From Theristus sp. LFF4_11 (lineage: Eukaryota; Nematoda; Chromadorea; Monhysterida; Xyalidae), in the NCBI GenBank assembly GCA_030248135.1, contig JASANC010001364.1:46563-110562 (forward strand): a DNA stretch of 64,000 nt, written 5' to 3'. A program made the position numbers and the translations under genes. Below the pieces are notes generated by a model, which was not told the origin of the DNA, made no database searches, and saw only the letters and a program-made list of their open reading frames with translations. Within the stretch, counting starts at the first letter, position 1; the number at the start of each line of letters is the position of its first letter. This document shows positions 48,601 through 59,864 of this stretch, piece after piece.

Positions 48601-51600
48601 GGTATGTTATGTAATTTGAAACATTCAAAGTGATATTATAAAAATATCGTTTGCATTTTGCACTTCATTGTCTAGAGTACACTGTCCGTGTAGATTTGTA
48701 CATTGTAGTTAGCTTGATTGATGGTGATGAAAAGAAAAGAACCGTTCGTTCAGACATGCGTGCGAAGCGATGTCGCCACGTGAAGTGTCTGCCTGCATTC
48801 AAACGCCGCTGCCCCTCCGATTCACGGCTGGTCGACGATGCAGCGATTCAAGTTGACCGACATTGTTGCACGGCCGTGCCGCAGACATGCGTCTGTGACC
48901 GCAAGGTATGTCAACCATGTATTGCGGACAGCACAGGTTGAGATTGCATTCAAAATAAACATTTTCAGAAGTGCAAGCGTCCTGAGCGCTGTCGACGTGG
49001 GTATGAGTTGATACGGGTGTCTAACGGGACAACACGCCCCTCCCATTGTTGTCCCGATTATAAATGCCAACCATTCGGTTCGTACGGTAGCGTTACAGTG
49101 TGTGTTTGTTCTTAATTCCATCTTTGTACAGTATAACCATTGCAATCGTTATCACTGCAGCCATGAATTGTTCGAACGTGCAATGTCGTGACCCGCCAGA
49201 GTGTCCCGCTGACAGTGAGCGACCCCCAGGAACTGCTGTGGCCGGCGCGTGTTGCCCGCTGCATGCCACGTACGTGCACTCACTGCAACCTGCAATGTTT
49301 CACGCTGTTTTGATACGTTGTTATTAGTTCGTTATCAGTTTTCAGGGTATGATGCTGTAGGTTTGTAGGTTATCATTTCGTCTTGGTTTCCAACATCATG
49401 CATGTTGCGGTTTTTTATTGACAGTTGCCGTTGCAAGCCACTGTGCCCGCGAGTGGAGTGTCCTCCAGGCCAAACAATAAACGTAACGTTCAATGGGACC
49501 GGCTTACCTGGCTCCTGCTGCGACGCCTTTCACTGTCACCCTGATGCTGGCGTCAGAGCTTTGTTGTTGATGACAAATGACAGAAAACAGCAAAACATCA
49601 TGAGTGACCAACCGGCCAACGAGGTAATAAAAGTACTTGGAACTTTCTGCAGGAGTGTACACATGGAAAGTGAAGCATACAGCTGCTAAGTTCAAAATCA
49701 AATGCTCACAGGATATTTTTCAGATTATGGACAATGTTCTTGCCTCTGGTCCATCCGAACCGATGTGCAAAGACAGTGAAACCGGCAGATTGCACACGAA
49801 CAACGAAATATGGCACCCGCAGCCTTGCGTGGTCTGTCGGTGCAAGAATGCTGTGGCCAGATGTAAAAAAATGGGCTGTCCGAAATTAGCTGGTCAGTTG
49901 TTTTTCTTTCATCACTTTCGAGCACGTTTGAGCAAGCAAAAAAATGCGGGCATTGCTGTGGAGCGTCGTCTGTCGTCCTGCACAGAAAGCATGCATCACG
50001 TGACCACCAACCATGCATCACGTGACCACCAACCAGTCAGCTGATTCCCTATAATTTAGCGTTCGACTGTAGGGAAAAAATTAGGCATAAAAAATGTTGG
50101 TCCTCGCACTTTTGCATGTCGTTTTTTTTGCACGTACTGCCTAAAAACAACTTGTATTTTTGCAGGAACATGCATCAAGGTCGTGCCTGATGGCCACTGT
50201 TGTGCTGAATGTCTTGGGTGCCAGGAGATTGACGGCCGCGAGTTCTCAGTTGGCGACACGTGGCAACGCGACAAGTGCACACACTGCATCTGTGAAAAGG
50301 TGCTTCGTCTTTAGTCAGGGTGTGCAAGAAGCGCGCAAAGTTTGGACTTGTGTAATAATATTGTGGCAGTTCGCTGGCGCGCCTCCCACGATTGATCGTG
50401 TTTTTTTAAATTGATTAGTTAGTTTGTGTTATGTTTGTCAAGGTCTATTGCACACACGACTGCGAAGTATCTCGAAATTTTTAAAATTCTGCAATCAAAT
50501 TCTGGGATTGCTTCAAGAGTGCCTTATTCGGTTTTTTGCTGTAGTTATATTTTATTTAATACATGAAGTTTAGGTAAACCATGAAGAAAACGATTGTTTA
50601 CAGGGGGGTGATTTGTTACAGTTTTAGCTCTATTTCATTGTATTTCATTTTCAGAATGGTAAAATTTCATGTCAATCGGAGAAGTGCGAATGCGAAAATT
50701 CACTGCCAGATGCTGACCGTTGTTGCGGCATTTGCGAAAGTTGGTGTAAATTTTTTCTAGCATTCCTACAATCCTAATTTCTTATTTTCCACTTATTCCA
50801 AACATATTCCCGCAGATTGTTCGACACAGTTTTGCGGAAAAAAACATAACACAGAAAAGTGTTTGGTCAGTTTTGTGTAGAACAACATACTGTACATGTG
50901 CACAGCCAGCAGTTTTCAGAGCCGACAATTGTGTCCGTGCCCAGCGGTTGTCCACGGGTGTGTCCTTTGCCGTGCGAATTCGGCCTGCTGCGTGACGCAC
51001 GCGGTTGCTTCCAGTGCAAATGTGCTCGCCCAGCCAATCAGCACATCCTTGCAAAAACATCAGCCACAGAATGCCCATTGCTCGACACGGCTAAATGTGC
51101 AAAGTTGGTGGCACAATTTTTTCAGTATTGGTTTGGGAAGTCAGTTTGTTGGCGTGTTTGCTACATGCATTTTTACAAGGTGCAAATGTGACACTTTGCC
51201 ACAGACAATGTGCACACGGCTTCGAACATGATGCAGTGACAGGCTGTGCTGTGTGCGAGTGCGCTCGATGCCCCCCGGCACATCTGTGCTACAAACGTTG
51301 TGTGCACGGCTACGAACGCACGCAAGATGGCTGCACCATTTGCAAGTGTGCTCCAGCAAATGACACCATTCCACTGGAACAGGGTTGGCGAACTTTGCTG
51401 ACATTACGATTGATCAATGATCAGGGTGCAGCAGGCAAATTCAGCCATTCATTCATTTAAAAATGTTTAGTCTTTGTTGTTACTTGTTACTTTTCTTCTT
51501 ATTATGGTATCTGCACAGTCGTTTTGAGGCATACATATTACAGCGAAACTGTTGTCGCAAACAAGTGAGCACTCAACGACAACAAAAGTATCATCCACGA

Positions 51601-54238
51601 CTTTTTGCATAAACGGTTTCACCGGCAAAACGCGTTTTTCTGGCGAGTGGTGGTACGATAATTGCAGGTTTGTTTATTCACATTTCTTAATTAGTTTATT
51701 GCATGTGTCTGTGCTTATGTTTTCAAATTGCAGGCAATGTTTCTGTAACGAGGGCCGTGAGTTCTGCTCCATCATTCGCTGTGAGCCGTATGACAAAACG
51801 AAGTGTCCGTCCAAAACAAATTGGATCAAAAGAGCAGGTGGCGCGAAGAGTAAACTGTGCCCTTATGCCTTTATTGGTCAAAAAATCTGCTTCACGTTTT
51901 TACGAATGTTTCAGACGATTGCTGTCCAAACTGTTGGTCGGATGAGGAACTGAACTGGGAGTCGAAAGCTGGCACCGAACCAACGGTTACAACTGCGACG
52001 TGCCTGGCGCCAAACAGCGCACGGTAGCATGACAGTCTTACGACAATTGAGCTGCAGCTAAGATTTGTGGAAACAGATTCGCGTTGTGCACAGTGTACAT
52101 TTCTGACAGAGTTCTGGCCGAAGGCGAATACTTTTCCCTGGGCTGTGCCGAGTGCACCTGTAGACTCGGCGTGGTCATGTGCCACGTTCAGCCCTGTCCG
52201 CCCGCTGCCTGTGACCAGCCAGTCGTTGATCAGTCTCAGTGCTGTCCTCGGTTTGTTGTGTTCCGTATTGTTCATGTAGCATCCTGCAAACTTTGAAATG
52301 ACCCTGAAAATTAGCGAACAACGTCCATGATTTTAGGTGCAGCAACGACACTGCTGTGAATGGCGGCGAACTGGTGGCCAGTGGCGACGTGGAGTTGTAC
52401 CAGCTAAGCAGCCAGGCACAGTCGTGCATCGACGCCAACACCGTGGCACACCCGGTCGGCACGCAGTGGAGGTCGGTCACTCGAACGGCGTTTTCTCCGT
52501 TGTTTGCCCTTTGCAGTGACAATGTCTGAAAGACAGCTCATTTCGTTTCGACCGGTAAAGCCGAATTTGCCGTTGAAACCGTTCTAATCATTTTATCTGA
52601 AATTCTTCAGAAGTGACGACTGTCGTTCTTGTCTCTGCAGTAGTGACAAGACTGACGGCACCAAACAGCACTGCTACCAGCAGCAATGTGCCGCCGCCAC
52701 GTCCAAGTGCCCCCAAACTCATCGCTTCAACGTTCGCGGCATGTGCTGCGACATTTGTCAAGGTTTGTTTTTGAGGTTACAACTGTCGCGTCACCACGCA
52801 AAACCGTCGTCAAGTTTGTGACCGCTTGCCGGTTCAGTCAACGTCTGACGTTTGTAGTCGAACTAGCCGAGGTGCACAATGTGGCCATTGTTGCAGATGC
52901 ATTGCCTGTGACTGGCGTGTGCGCACACCGCGGCGTGCTGTATGCCGGTGGCGAGGCATGGCACGACGGTCCGTGCGAGCAGTGCGTGTGCACAGCCAAT
53001 GGCACTGCCGAGTGTGCACCCACTTATCAGTGTCCTCCGTGCGATCAACCAGTTTACTCGACCAATGACTGCTGTCCAAAGTGTCAAGGTAGATCTGAAA
53101 TACACAAAACAACGTCACAGATTTTACTGAGGGTAAAAAACCTCTGAAAATGTCTTCACGCCGTTGCAAATTCTGTTGTACTCGCACCCACCCCACCCCA
53201 AATGTAACGAAATCGATGCACGCATGTCACTCGAGCGTTTTGGCTGTTAGAATGCTTTTGTTTTAGGTTAAATTTTAACAAAAAACACTAATCAGCGAAA
53301 ATTTCAGCAGAAAAGATTTTAATGTGGTAGTAAGTAAAATATACGGTAGGAAGACTTTTTTGACGTTAATGTGCACGTTGAATGGGTAAATCTGACGATA
53401 AAAAGTGTGGTAACCGTGGGGTTTTGCAATTTCAGAGGACGTTGCTGCGAGTGGCGTCAGCAGCACGGCACGCTCATTGCCCGGTCAAGCAGAAACACCC
53501 GACAGCAGCGGTGGCCTGTTCAACCCGGTCGGACTGGCCATTGGCTTCTCAGCCGTCGGAATCGTTGTTCTTCTGTTGATTCTGCTTTGGCTGTGGCGCC
53601 ACAAACGTTCAAAAAATGGTGCACGCTTTTTGAAGAACAAACCACTTCCACCGGCGACGTTTCAAGAATCGGTCGCAACAGATAATCTACTGCTGCATGC
53701 ACCTGGCGCTTTGGTTGGTCATTTCAAAAGCCACAATAGGGTTTCAAAAGTATTTTTGATTTCTTTTTTGTCACTCGAATATAAAAGCCGCAAACATACA
53801 ACACTCAAAGTACCTCTGTTTTTTTGGAATTCGCCGTAACGCAAGAAAGCCACAAGCACCTGAGCTAAGAGACTGTTCGGCAAATATCATTCCTTGAAGC
53901 TTTGTTACCACACAAATGCGCTGACTGCTCATGGTCAACTACAAAGCATATTCTGATCACCACAAAACTGTTTGTTGTCACAGGTGAAAGGCAACGTTGA
54001 GCGTGTGCCGTCTGCGAAGCAGCGTGACGTGTTCTGCAGAGCGACTGACGACGCAGACCAAGAGTTGCTGGCAGCCTCGGTCGACAGGGACAGGCTGTCT
54101 GCAGGCTCGGCCAGCACGCACGACGGCGCTCATGACCAGCACGGCCGCCTGGTGACCGCCACTGACGCCAGCCGTCACCAGCGCACGCCAGCTGTCACCG
54201 CGTCGCCACGTGCCCGGCCAATGTCCTGTCACGTTTGA
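39646..54238 (+). CDS. CRIM1: CRIM1-like transmembrane protein with IGFBP, VWC and antistasin repeats
   Basis: A single-pass surface protein; CRIM1 and worm crm-1 bind and tune BMP-type ligands. Exons: 39646-39771, 39875-40115, 43150-43350, 48754-48905, 48969-49077, 49161-49269, 49425-49551, 49724-49892, 50166-50299, 50655-50739, 50815-50865, 50920-51096, 51180-51383, 51544-51667, 51734-51837, 51915-~52023, ~52086-~52254, 52337-52471, 52611-52762, 52897-53088, 53436-53740, 53984-54238. Domain order: signal peptide, IGFBP-like module with CDRGLVCV, Cys-rich modules, VWC repeats, antistasin-like repeats (GFEHDAVTGCAVCEC, GYERTQDGCTICKC), more VWC repeats ending NDCCPKC, transmembrane helix (GIVVLLLILLWLW) and a hydrophilic tail. 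This order follows vertebrate CRIM1. The junction between the exons ending 52023 and starting ~52086 does not keep phase as I read it. The last cytoplasmic exon is inferred from phase and composition. Introns 2 and 3 are 3.0 and 5.4 kb. Confidence 0.85.
43982..44311 (-). CDS. Possible coding exon on the opposite strand inside CRIM1-like intron 3
   Basis: Unrecognised. An open frame with protein-like composition: YERVADACATSVDDSCLLHR, LIHDFHSLVRRQIENKL, FMGDVHLPGVKAVFTDEQKR. It is G/C-richer than the surrounding intron. No partner exon or splice pattern was established, so it may be a retrogene fragment, a captured exon or chance. Confidence 0.25.
   Translation of the reverse strand: MIRLRAGNDTKTNLKKMLYERVADACATSVDDSCLLHRLIHDFHSLVRRQIENKLSTFMGDVHLPGVKAVFTDEQKRAQHGLCGRLAHTRRTPVDCGCASGRAQPSLLT
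49948..50069. mobile_element. 5'-truncated Tc1/mariner-type MITE in a CRIM1-like intron
   Basis: The right terminus TCAGCTGATTCCCTATAATT, then TAGCGTTCGACTG, ends at a TA (50070-50071). The body shares GCACAGAAAGC and GCATCACGTGACC with the copies at 57488 and 61876. A 20 bp segment (CATGCATCACGTGACCACCAACC) is tandemly doubled. The left terminus is missing. Confidence 0.65.
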
Positions 54239-55666
54239 CACGACCGCATTGGTGTTGTTCACTTTCACTAGCAGCATCTCATTGCGCGAATTGGTGCAGT
54301 TCTCCTACCACCAAAACTATTTTCCTTTTTCTTATAAAACCAGCAAAAAACGGTAGTTGTCAATGACTCGACACGCATTCGTGAACACCAAAAATGTTTA
54401 TTTGTGTCTACGTGTTTATCATGCACGTAAGATAATTGTGAGCTTCATTGCATCGATTACCATATCGGCGGCAAAAACATGTTAATTACTGGTTACACGT
54501 CAAGCTTGAAGCACATGACTTTAGCAATGTAAATAGTTTAAAAAACTCACTGTATTCCCGTTTGAAGCAATATTCAAAAAATAAAATTGTGACTGCAATA
54601 TAATCTTCGCATTGAATCAAAAATAATTATTGAAACGGGAAGTTAGTTTCATTGACCTGAATCAACATATTTTTCGCAGACTGTACATTCTGTTTACCTC
54701 GCCACCAACATACATATGGTTTTATTTTTTTTATCTTGGTTGGTCTTCAGATTTCAATTGATCGCTTCGAGCGAATTATGCATTGATTGATGCATGTCAG
54801 TGTTTTCATGCTGCAAACGCGCAACTCTGTTTTTCATGTTAAACGAACAACCTGGATGAAGTCATTGTTTTTATGACGTGGTAGAAAACCTGTCTTTTTG
54901 AGGTTGCCGAGGTTTTGCCAACTTACACTTCGGACCCTAAAAAATGATTTTTTTCGCACATTTTACTTCTCAAAAAAAACTACTGTGTTTCCATCATTAT
55001 TACGTGTATAGTGTTGTGATGTACAGAACAAAACAAAAAAGTTATCAAAAATGGTTGTCGCCATTCTCTTTGTAGATTTTCTCATTGTTCATACACCCGT
55101 GAACTCTCTTTTATTTTTGTTGCGTTGACTTTTTTGTGTTTTGTGCTTGGATTTGCCATCTCATAACCAAACAGTCAAAATCAATCAATTTATTTGTTTG
55201 TTTGTTTTTCTTCACTGTGGTGGCTTCGTGGTTTTCTTGTGACTTTACTGTGGCTCGCGTCTTTCTACCACACACGCTGCATAAAAAAGAGTTCTGTCGT
55301 TCTTTGTTTTGTATCTTTATTCATCAAGTAAACGTTTTTTGTAAAAATTTCAAGATGTGAGCACCACGCCTACAACCAGGGGGCAGATAGACCGCTCAAC
55401 AAAGTTTTGTTGGCAACCAATTGTTTTTACAGATCAAATGAAAATTACCATAGCGAACGTTCTGTTTCAATGACTCGGTGCGAAAGTTTGCGTTTTTCAA
55501 AGTTCCACAAAACACAGTTTGCAATGAACATTTCAAAATTTCGAACAAAACAGTAACAAATGGTCGTACCACAACCACAGACAGCTTCGTGATGTGATGA
55601 ATCTGGTTTAAAGATTTTTGCTGAATTTACTTGTTTCAAACCAGTTTCAGTTCAGCATTTGAATGT
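54239..55666. other. CRIM1-like 3' UTR and intergenic DNA
   Basis: An AATAAA at 54579-54584 is a plausible poly(A) signal for the CRIM1-like gene. The rest is A/T-rich with no supported gene. Confidence 0.45.
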
Positions 55667-58600
55667 TTATGGCTGATAATTCTGATTAACGGTAAGTGCG
55701 CAGTTTTTCTCGGCCACATTTGAGTTGTAGCGTTTTATCGCTGGAAACAACCAGCCGCCAATCGGTTGGAAACCATCGAACGTTGCTGTCCCGTCCTCGG
55801 TCAAATACCACAACGGAACATCGTTGAACTCTTGAAATGGTTTGCCGAACAGTTTCACCCAACTGACTCGATCCGTGAATATGCCAACCGGAAAGCCGCT
55901 GGACTGAAAAAATACAACAATTTGTCTTTCGGCGATTCAATTCGGCGAAACATGCGGAATGCAGTTATTGATTAAAATGTTTTGATCTCGTGCGTAACCT
56001 GGAACGACCGGGCACCCTGCACGAGTTGCCGGAGGAATTTGCGGTTGACGTCGATGTTGGGCGTCCAGTTGTTGATCTGTATGGAGAGCCAGATGCGACT
56101 GACGGGCAGCTGATGCCAGTTGATGTAGTCGAGCGCGTCGCCCACTTGTCCCATCGCGTTGCCGCACGGCACACACGGCCGTATGGAGGCGTCGACCGAT
56201 GGGAACTTTGCTGCAATGCAATAACCGTGTACGGGCGCATGAGAACGCTCGGCAATACGAAACGCTTGAGAATATCAATCTTGTGAGTCTAGGGTGAGTT
56301 TTGGTTGCTAAAAATAATTCAAATGTTGATTCACCATTCATGCGTAAACAAAAGTGCAGTATGCGACATATAAACATTCAACAACACATTCCGTTACACA
56401 TATTTGCAAGGGTTTTGAGCCTGCAATTTCCTGATCTTGAAATCTGCTACTGATCCGTCTGCGTGCAACTTTTCTGGCATATGTATTCTCCAGCAATTTT
56501 CCTTGTGTGTTCTGACTTTATCGATTTGCAAAGAACTACAATTTGCTGAATAAGACAATGAGAAGCACTCAGGCGAGTAAAATTTGATTTTGACGGGACA
56601 CCAAAAGCGCTCGGTCCAGCACAATAATTCACAATTCGACAGTAAACATTTCACGGCAGCTTTTGTCTCTGTTTTGCAGCATGGCCAGTCGAGTGACACT
56701 TTGCATGCAGAGCGCGATCTCGCTAGTTGTGCTCTGTTTGTATTGTGTCGTGCAACTGGAGCGCAATCGAGTGCACCACAGCGCGCCTCATCGCGAGCTC
56801 GCACAGTTCACCAGTTCACAAAACGGTTTCACAGGTTTTGTTTTACTATTGTACATGTTTTACATCATTTTACCGTTTTTCACTCCGTACACAAAGTTAT
56901 CTGAATCGATGCGTTTAGCAAAACTCAAGCGCAAGCAAGGCCACGTGCAGCCATTTCTTTATCACGCGTTGCCAATCAGCGGAGGCCTCGCTATGCGCAA
57001 GTGGCTGGCGGACGTTTGCAAATCGGTCGGTGAACCAGACTGTTTGACGTTCGAATCGTGCGGATTTATAGAAGAGAACTTGATGATTGAGTGCATCCGT
57101 GAAGTGACGCAACAACACAATGCCGACATTGGCATAGGCTACGATGTGTTGAGCTCATTCAGAATGGACAACGGCTGCTGCATGCAGCAGAAGCTAAAAT
57201 ATCACGGTCAGAGGCTAACTGTGATCAAATGTTGATAAAGTTTGCTTGCATGATTCTATAAAGACGTCCATGGTTTTTCTGTTGTGTTTGCAGCCATAAT
57301 AGCGCCATATTGTCGACAGTCAACCTCGGACGCACGGCGGCAGGAGGCAATGTTGCTCAATGCCTCAGCGACTGTCAGATTCACAGTGATGCAGGAGCCC
57401 TCGCAGCAATTTATTGCCTATTACCAACGACTGAAACGGTGCAGTTCACATTTGCTAATAATTACAACGATCTTTATTACCCGTATACAGTCGAATTCGA
57501 CATTATAGGCAATCAGCTGATTGGTTGATGATGTATGCTTTTTGTGCAGTCATTGCTGTAGGGGCGGAATGTGTCTTGCACAGAAAGCCTGCGTCACGTG
57601 CTTACCAACCAATCAGCTGATTGCGTATAATTTCGAGTTCGGGGATATCCAGAACAACAAAGTCGTGGTGCCTTGCAGATATTACGGTTGGCCTCCACTG
57701 AAGACACTGATCGCGCAACTGTACCCAGTGGTGCGCGGCCACAGAGCACCGGAGGCCGCGCTGAAACCAGCCTACTGGGTGCTGACGAACGCACAAGCAA
57801 AGCAACTCGGCTGGTCCGGCCATCCGCAAGACTCCACCTACACGGCCGTTCTGCGCTATTTCGACCAATCACTCAACGAACTCGGACTGGCCGAAAATCT
57901 CACTGGCAGTGTTCAAAAAATTGCACGAAAAATTAGCACAAAGAATGTTCTGCAGTTAACAAATGAGTGGACAAAATCAGTAAATGAGGAGCTCTCTTCA
58001 GTCAGCAAAACACTAGCAGACGATTTAGACCGCAACGAACGTGCGCAACTGCGCAGAATTCAACACATCGACTACATGCTGTACAAGCGGGCTGTCATGC
58101 GATTTCACGGATATACGCCAGAGGACGTTGAGCAACAAAGAGCGCCGGTGATTGAAACCTGGCAGGACATGATGGAGTCACTTCAGCAATAAAAAAGCAG
58201 AACATGTTGTTTGTTCATCTCAAATTCAATTATTTCTTTTTTCTTAATTCACATGCAATTTTCACCAATATCCGTGTTGGCTTTAAAAAATTGAAGCTCG
58301 TTTGAGTAGCTGTTGTTTCTTTGGCAAAAGTCTGGGTGATTGAAACTGTGCACTGACAATCGATAACCGCAATTTAAATCGATTAGGGCTTTGCCAGGCC
58401 TCACGCCGCTTTCATGGTGTTCACACAGCAATACTGCAAAGACCAATTTGTCGACTGCATGAACACAATTATAATCAGAAACAATGCATGTGGACAAACA
58501 TGGCAACCAAATTCATATGTATCAACTGTCGATTTCAATCAATCAAACAATTAATTAATAATTAATTTCAAATTAATGTAAAAATGGTTTGACTGAAAAA

Positions 58601-58861
58601 GCGATGCACACCTTGCGCTGCGTTCATGAGACTCTGCGCGCCGAGTCGATCCAGGAAGCCCGCGCTGGCGTACAGCTGCACGATTGCGAAATCGTACGGC
58701 ACCGACGTGCGACTGGCGTTCTTCATGCACGCCCATTGGTCGACGGACACGAAGCCGCTGACGTCATAGCCGAGACGCGCGTGCACACGCGACACCGCGC
58801 ACAGGCACGCGCACAACACCAGCAACCTGCAAGCGGGGCTCCTCACGTGTCTGCGCACCAC
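55667..58861 (-). CDS. GH25 lysozyme-like secreted protein, catalytic pair replaced
   Basis: GH25 lysozymes cleave peptidoglycan; nematodes use several in gut immunity. Exons in order: 58861-58612, 56210-55999, 55903-55667; phases fit and give 232 aa. A signal peptide (LLVLCACLCAVSRVHA) is followed by GYDVSG, with the first conserved Asp at D33, then YDFAIVQLYAS. The barrel continues DASIRPCVPC. The strand that should carry the catalytic Asp-x-Glu (WLDIE in relatives) reads IWLSIQINNW, with S126 and Q128 in those places. The C-terminal part is intact: VGIFTDRVSW, PLWYLTEDG, FQPIGGW. All splice sites are normal and there is no stop or frameshift, so the gene looks maintained but probably without muramidase activity. 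Intron 1 is 2.4 kb and holds a complete gene on the other strand. Confidence 0.85.
56681..58192 (+). CDS. Sulfotransferase-like type II Golgi protein, nested in the lysozyme intron
   Basis: Probably a carbohydrate sulfotransferase relative, distant from the HS2ST/Gal3ST-type families. Exons: 56681-56834, 56919-57206, 57294-57438, 57679-58192; phases fit exactly and give 366 aa. A short cytosolic end and a signal anchor (AISLVVLCLYCVV) suggest a Golgi type II protein. FLYHALPISGGLAMRKWL (from residue 64) is placed like the 5'-PAPS loop, usually PKTGG(T/S). VRFTVMQEPSQQFIAYYQRL (from residue 175) is placed like the 3'-PAPS motif, usually LR(D/E)P..RF.S.YY. RYFDQSLNELGL matches the RFDESL-type motif, and HIDYMLYKRAVMRF the late D.xLY helix. 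Key Lys, Arg and Ser positions are changed, so activity is doubtful. The stop codon overlaps an AATAAA (CAATAAAAA). Intron 3 is mostly a MITE. Family assignment is from motif spacing only. Confidence 0.65.
57488..57645. mobile_element. Tc1/mariner-type MITE filling a sulfotransferase-like intron
   Basis: A 158 bp element with ~40 bp inverted arms (CAGTCGAATTCGACATTATA left; TCCCCGAACTCGAAATTATA right complement), both running into GCAATCAGCTGATTGGTTG. TA borders both sides (57486-57487, 57646-57647). It occupies two thirds of the 240 bp intron, and the acceptor lies 31 bases beyond its right edge. Confidence 0.85.
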
Positions 58862-59864
58862 GGGCTAACGAAGCTCTACATGGGCTTCTGTAGAGCTATA
58901 GCCAGACTGGCCCCATTTAGTTGTATATGGTACTTTCAAAATAGTTTTGTAAGCGCAAGAAAATTTCTTCAGTGTGTCAAATTTTGCTGAGTCATTTTTG
59001 TTAAAAAAATTTTGTTTTAGAACAAAGGCGTTCCTTACCTGTCCATGCGTCTGGCAATTTTTGAGGTACAACCGTTTTTATTAAGTTCACTGTTTTATGC
59101 ATTCACCATTACAATATGAAACATAAAACAAAACAGTGATTTTATGTAATGCTTTTTGTTCACAAATGTTCCTTCATTTTGTTCTTATCACAAACGACCT
59201 ACATAGTTGTTGCTTTTGCATTCCTGTTCAGTAGCTGGTAAGGCAAGTTGTACAAAAGTTTGTGAACACCTTGTTCGTTGATTTCAGTACTATAGTTTAT
59301 TGTAGTTGCTGTGAGTTTGTATATTTTTCTTCTTAACTTTTTGACATCGATGGGCATGGGTGTTCATTTGTGGTTTGGCACAAAAATTGAGATTGTTATG
59401 AGAACAGTGTCATTCATTGTTACGATCACACACACACAGAACGTTTTAATGTTTGATGATTTTTTGATGCGTTGGGGGGTGCCTTCCAAGCTTTTGATGT
59501 CTCTCATTTTTTTTAATTTATGAGTTTGCAGACCAGTTTTTACGTTTCGCAGCATAACGTGGTGTTAAAGGTTTTCAATAAAAACAAATAAAGAGTGTAT
59601 TTTATTATCGCGGACACTATTTTAAAAAGGTGAAAGCAAAATTGGGGCCAAAAAAATGATGCGAAATGGTTAAACACATTGAAAATGTCTGGAATGTGTC
59701 GTTGGGCTCTTGTGTGGGCCACAGATCAAAGACAGTTTCATTTTATGGCATTTTTGTTATTGTTGTGTTTAACAAGACAACGGCAACGATAAAAACGAAA
59801 CAAAACTACAAAACAGCACGTCATTCCCCCTTGTCATGTGTGTGCAGTTGAGAAAAGGACAAAA
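58862..59864. other. Intergenic spacer between lysozyme-like and protease genes
   Basis: A T-rich divergent promoter interval. No gene and no clear core promoter are seen. Confidence 0.4.

Noticed and set aside
57310..57528. Alternative frame LGRTAAGGNVAQCL continuing into the MITE
   Set aside because: The other frame (ARRQEAMLLNASATVRFTVM) joins both neighbours in phase and gives the sulfotransferase-like motif; the alternative hits a stop inside the MITE.
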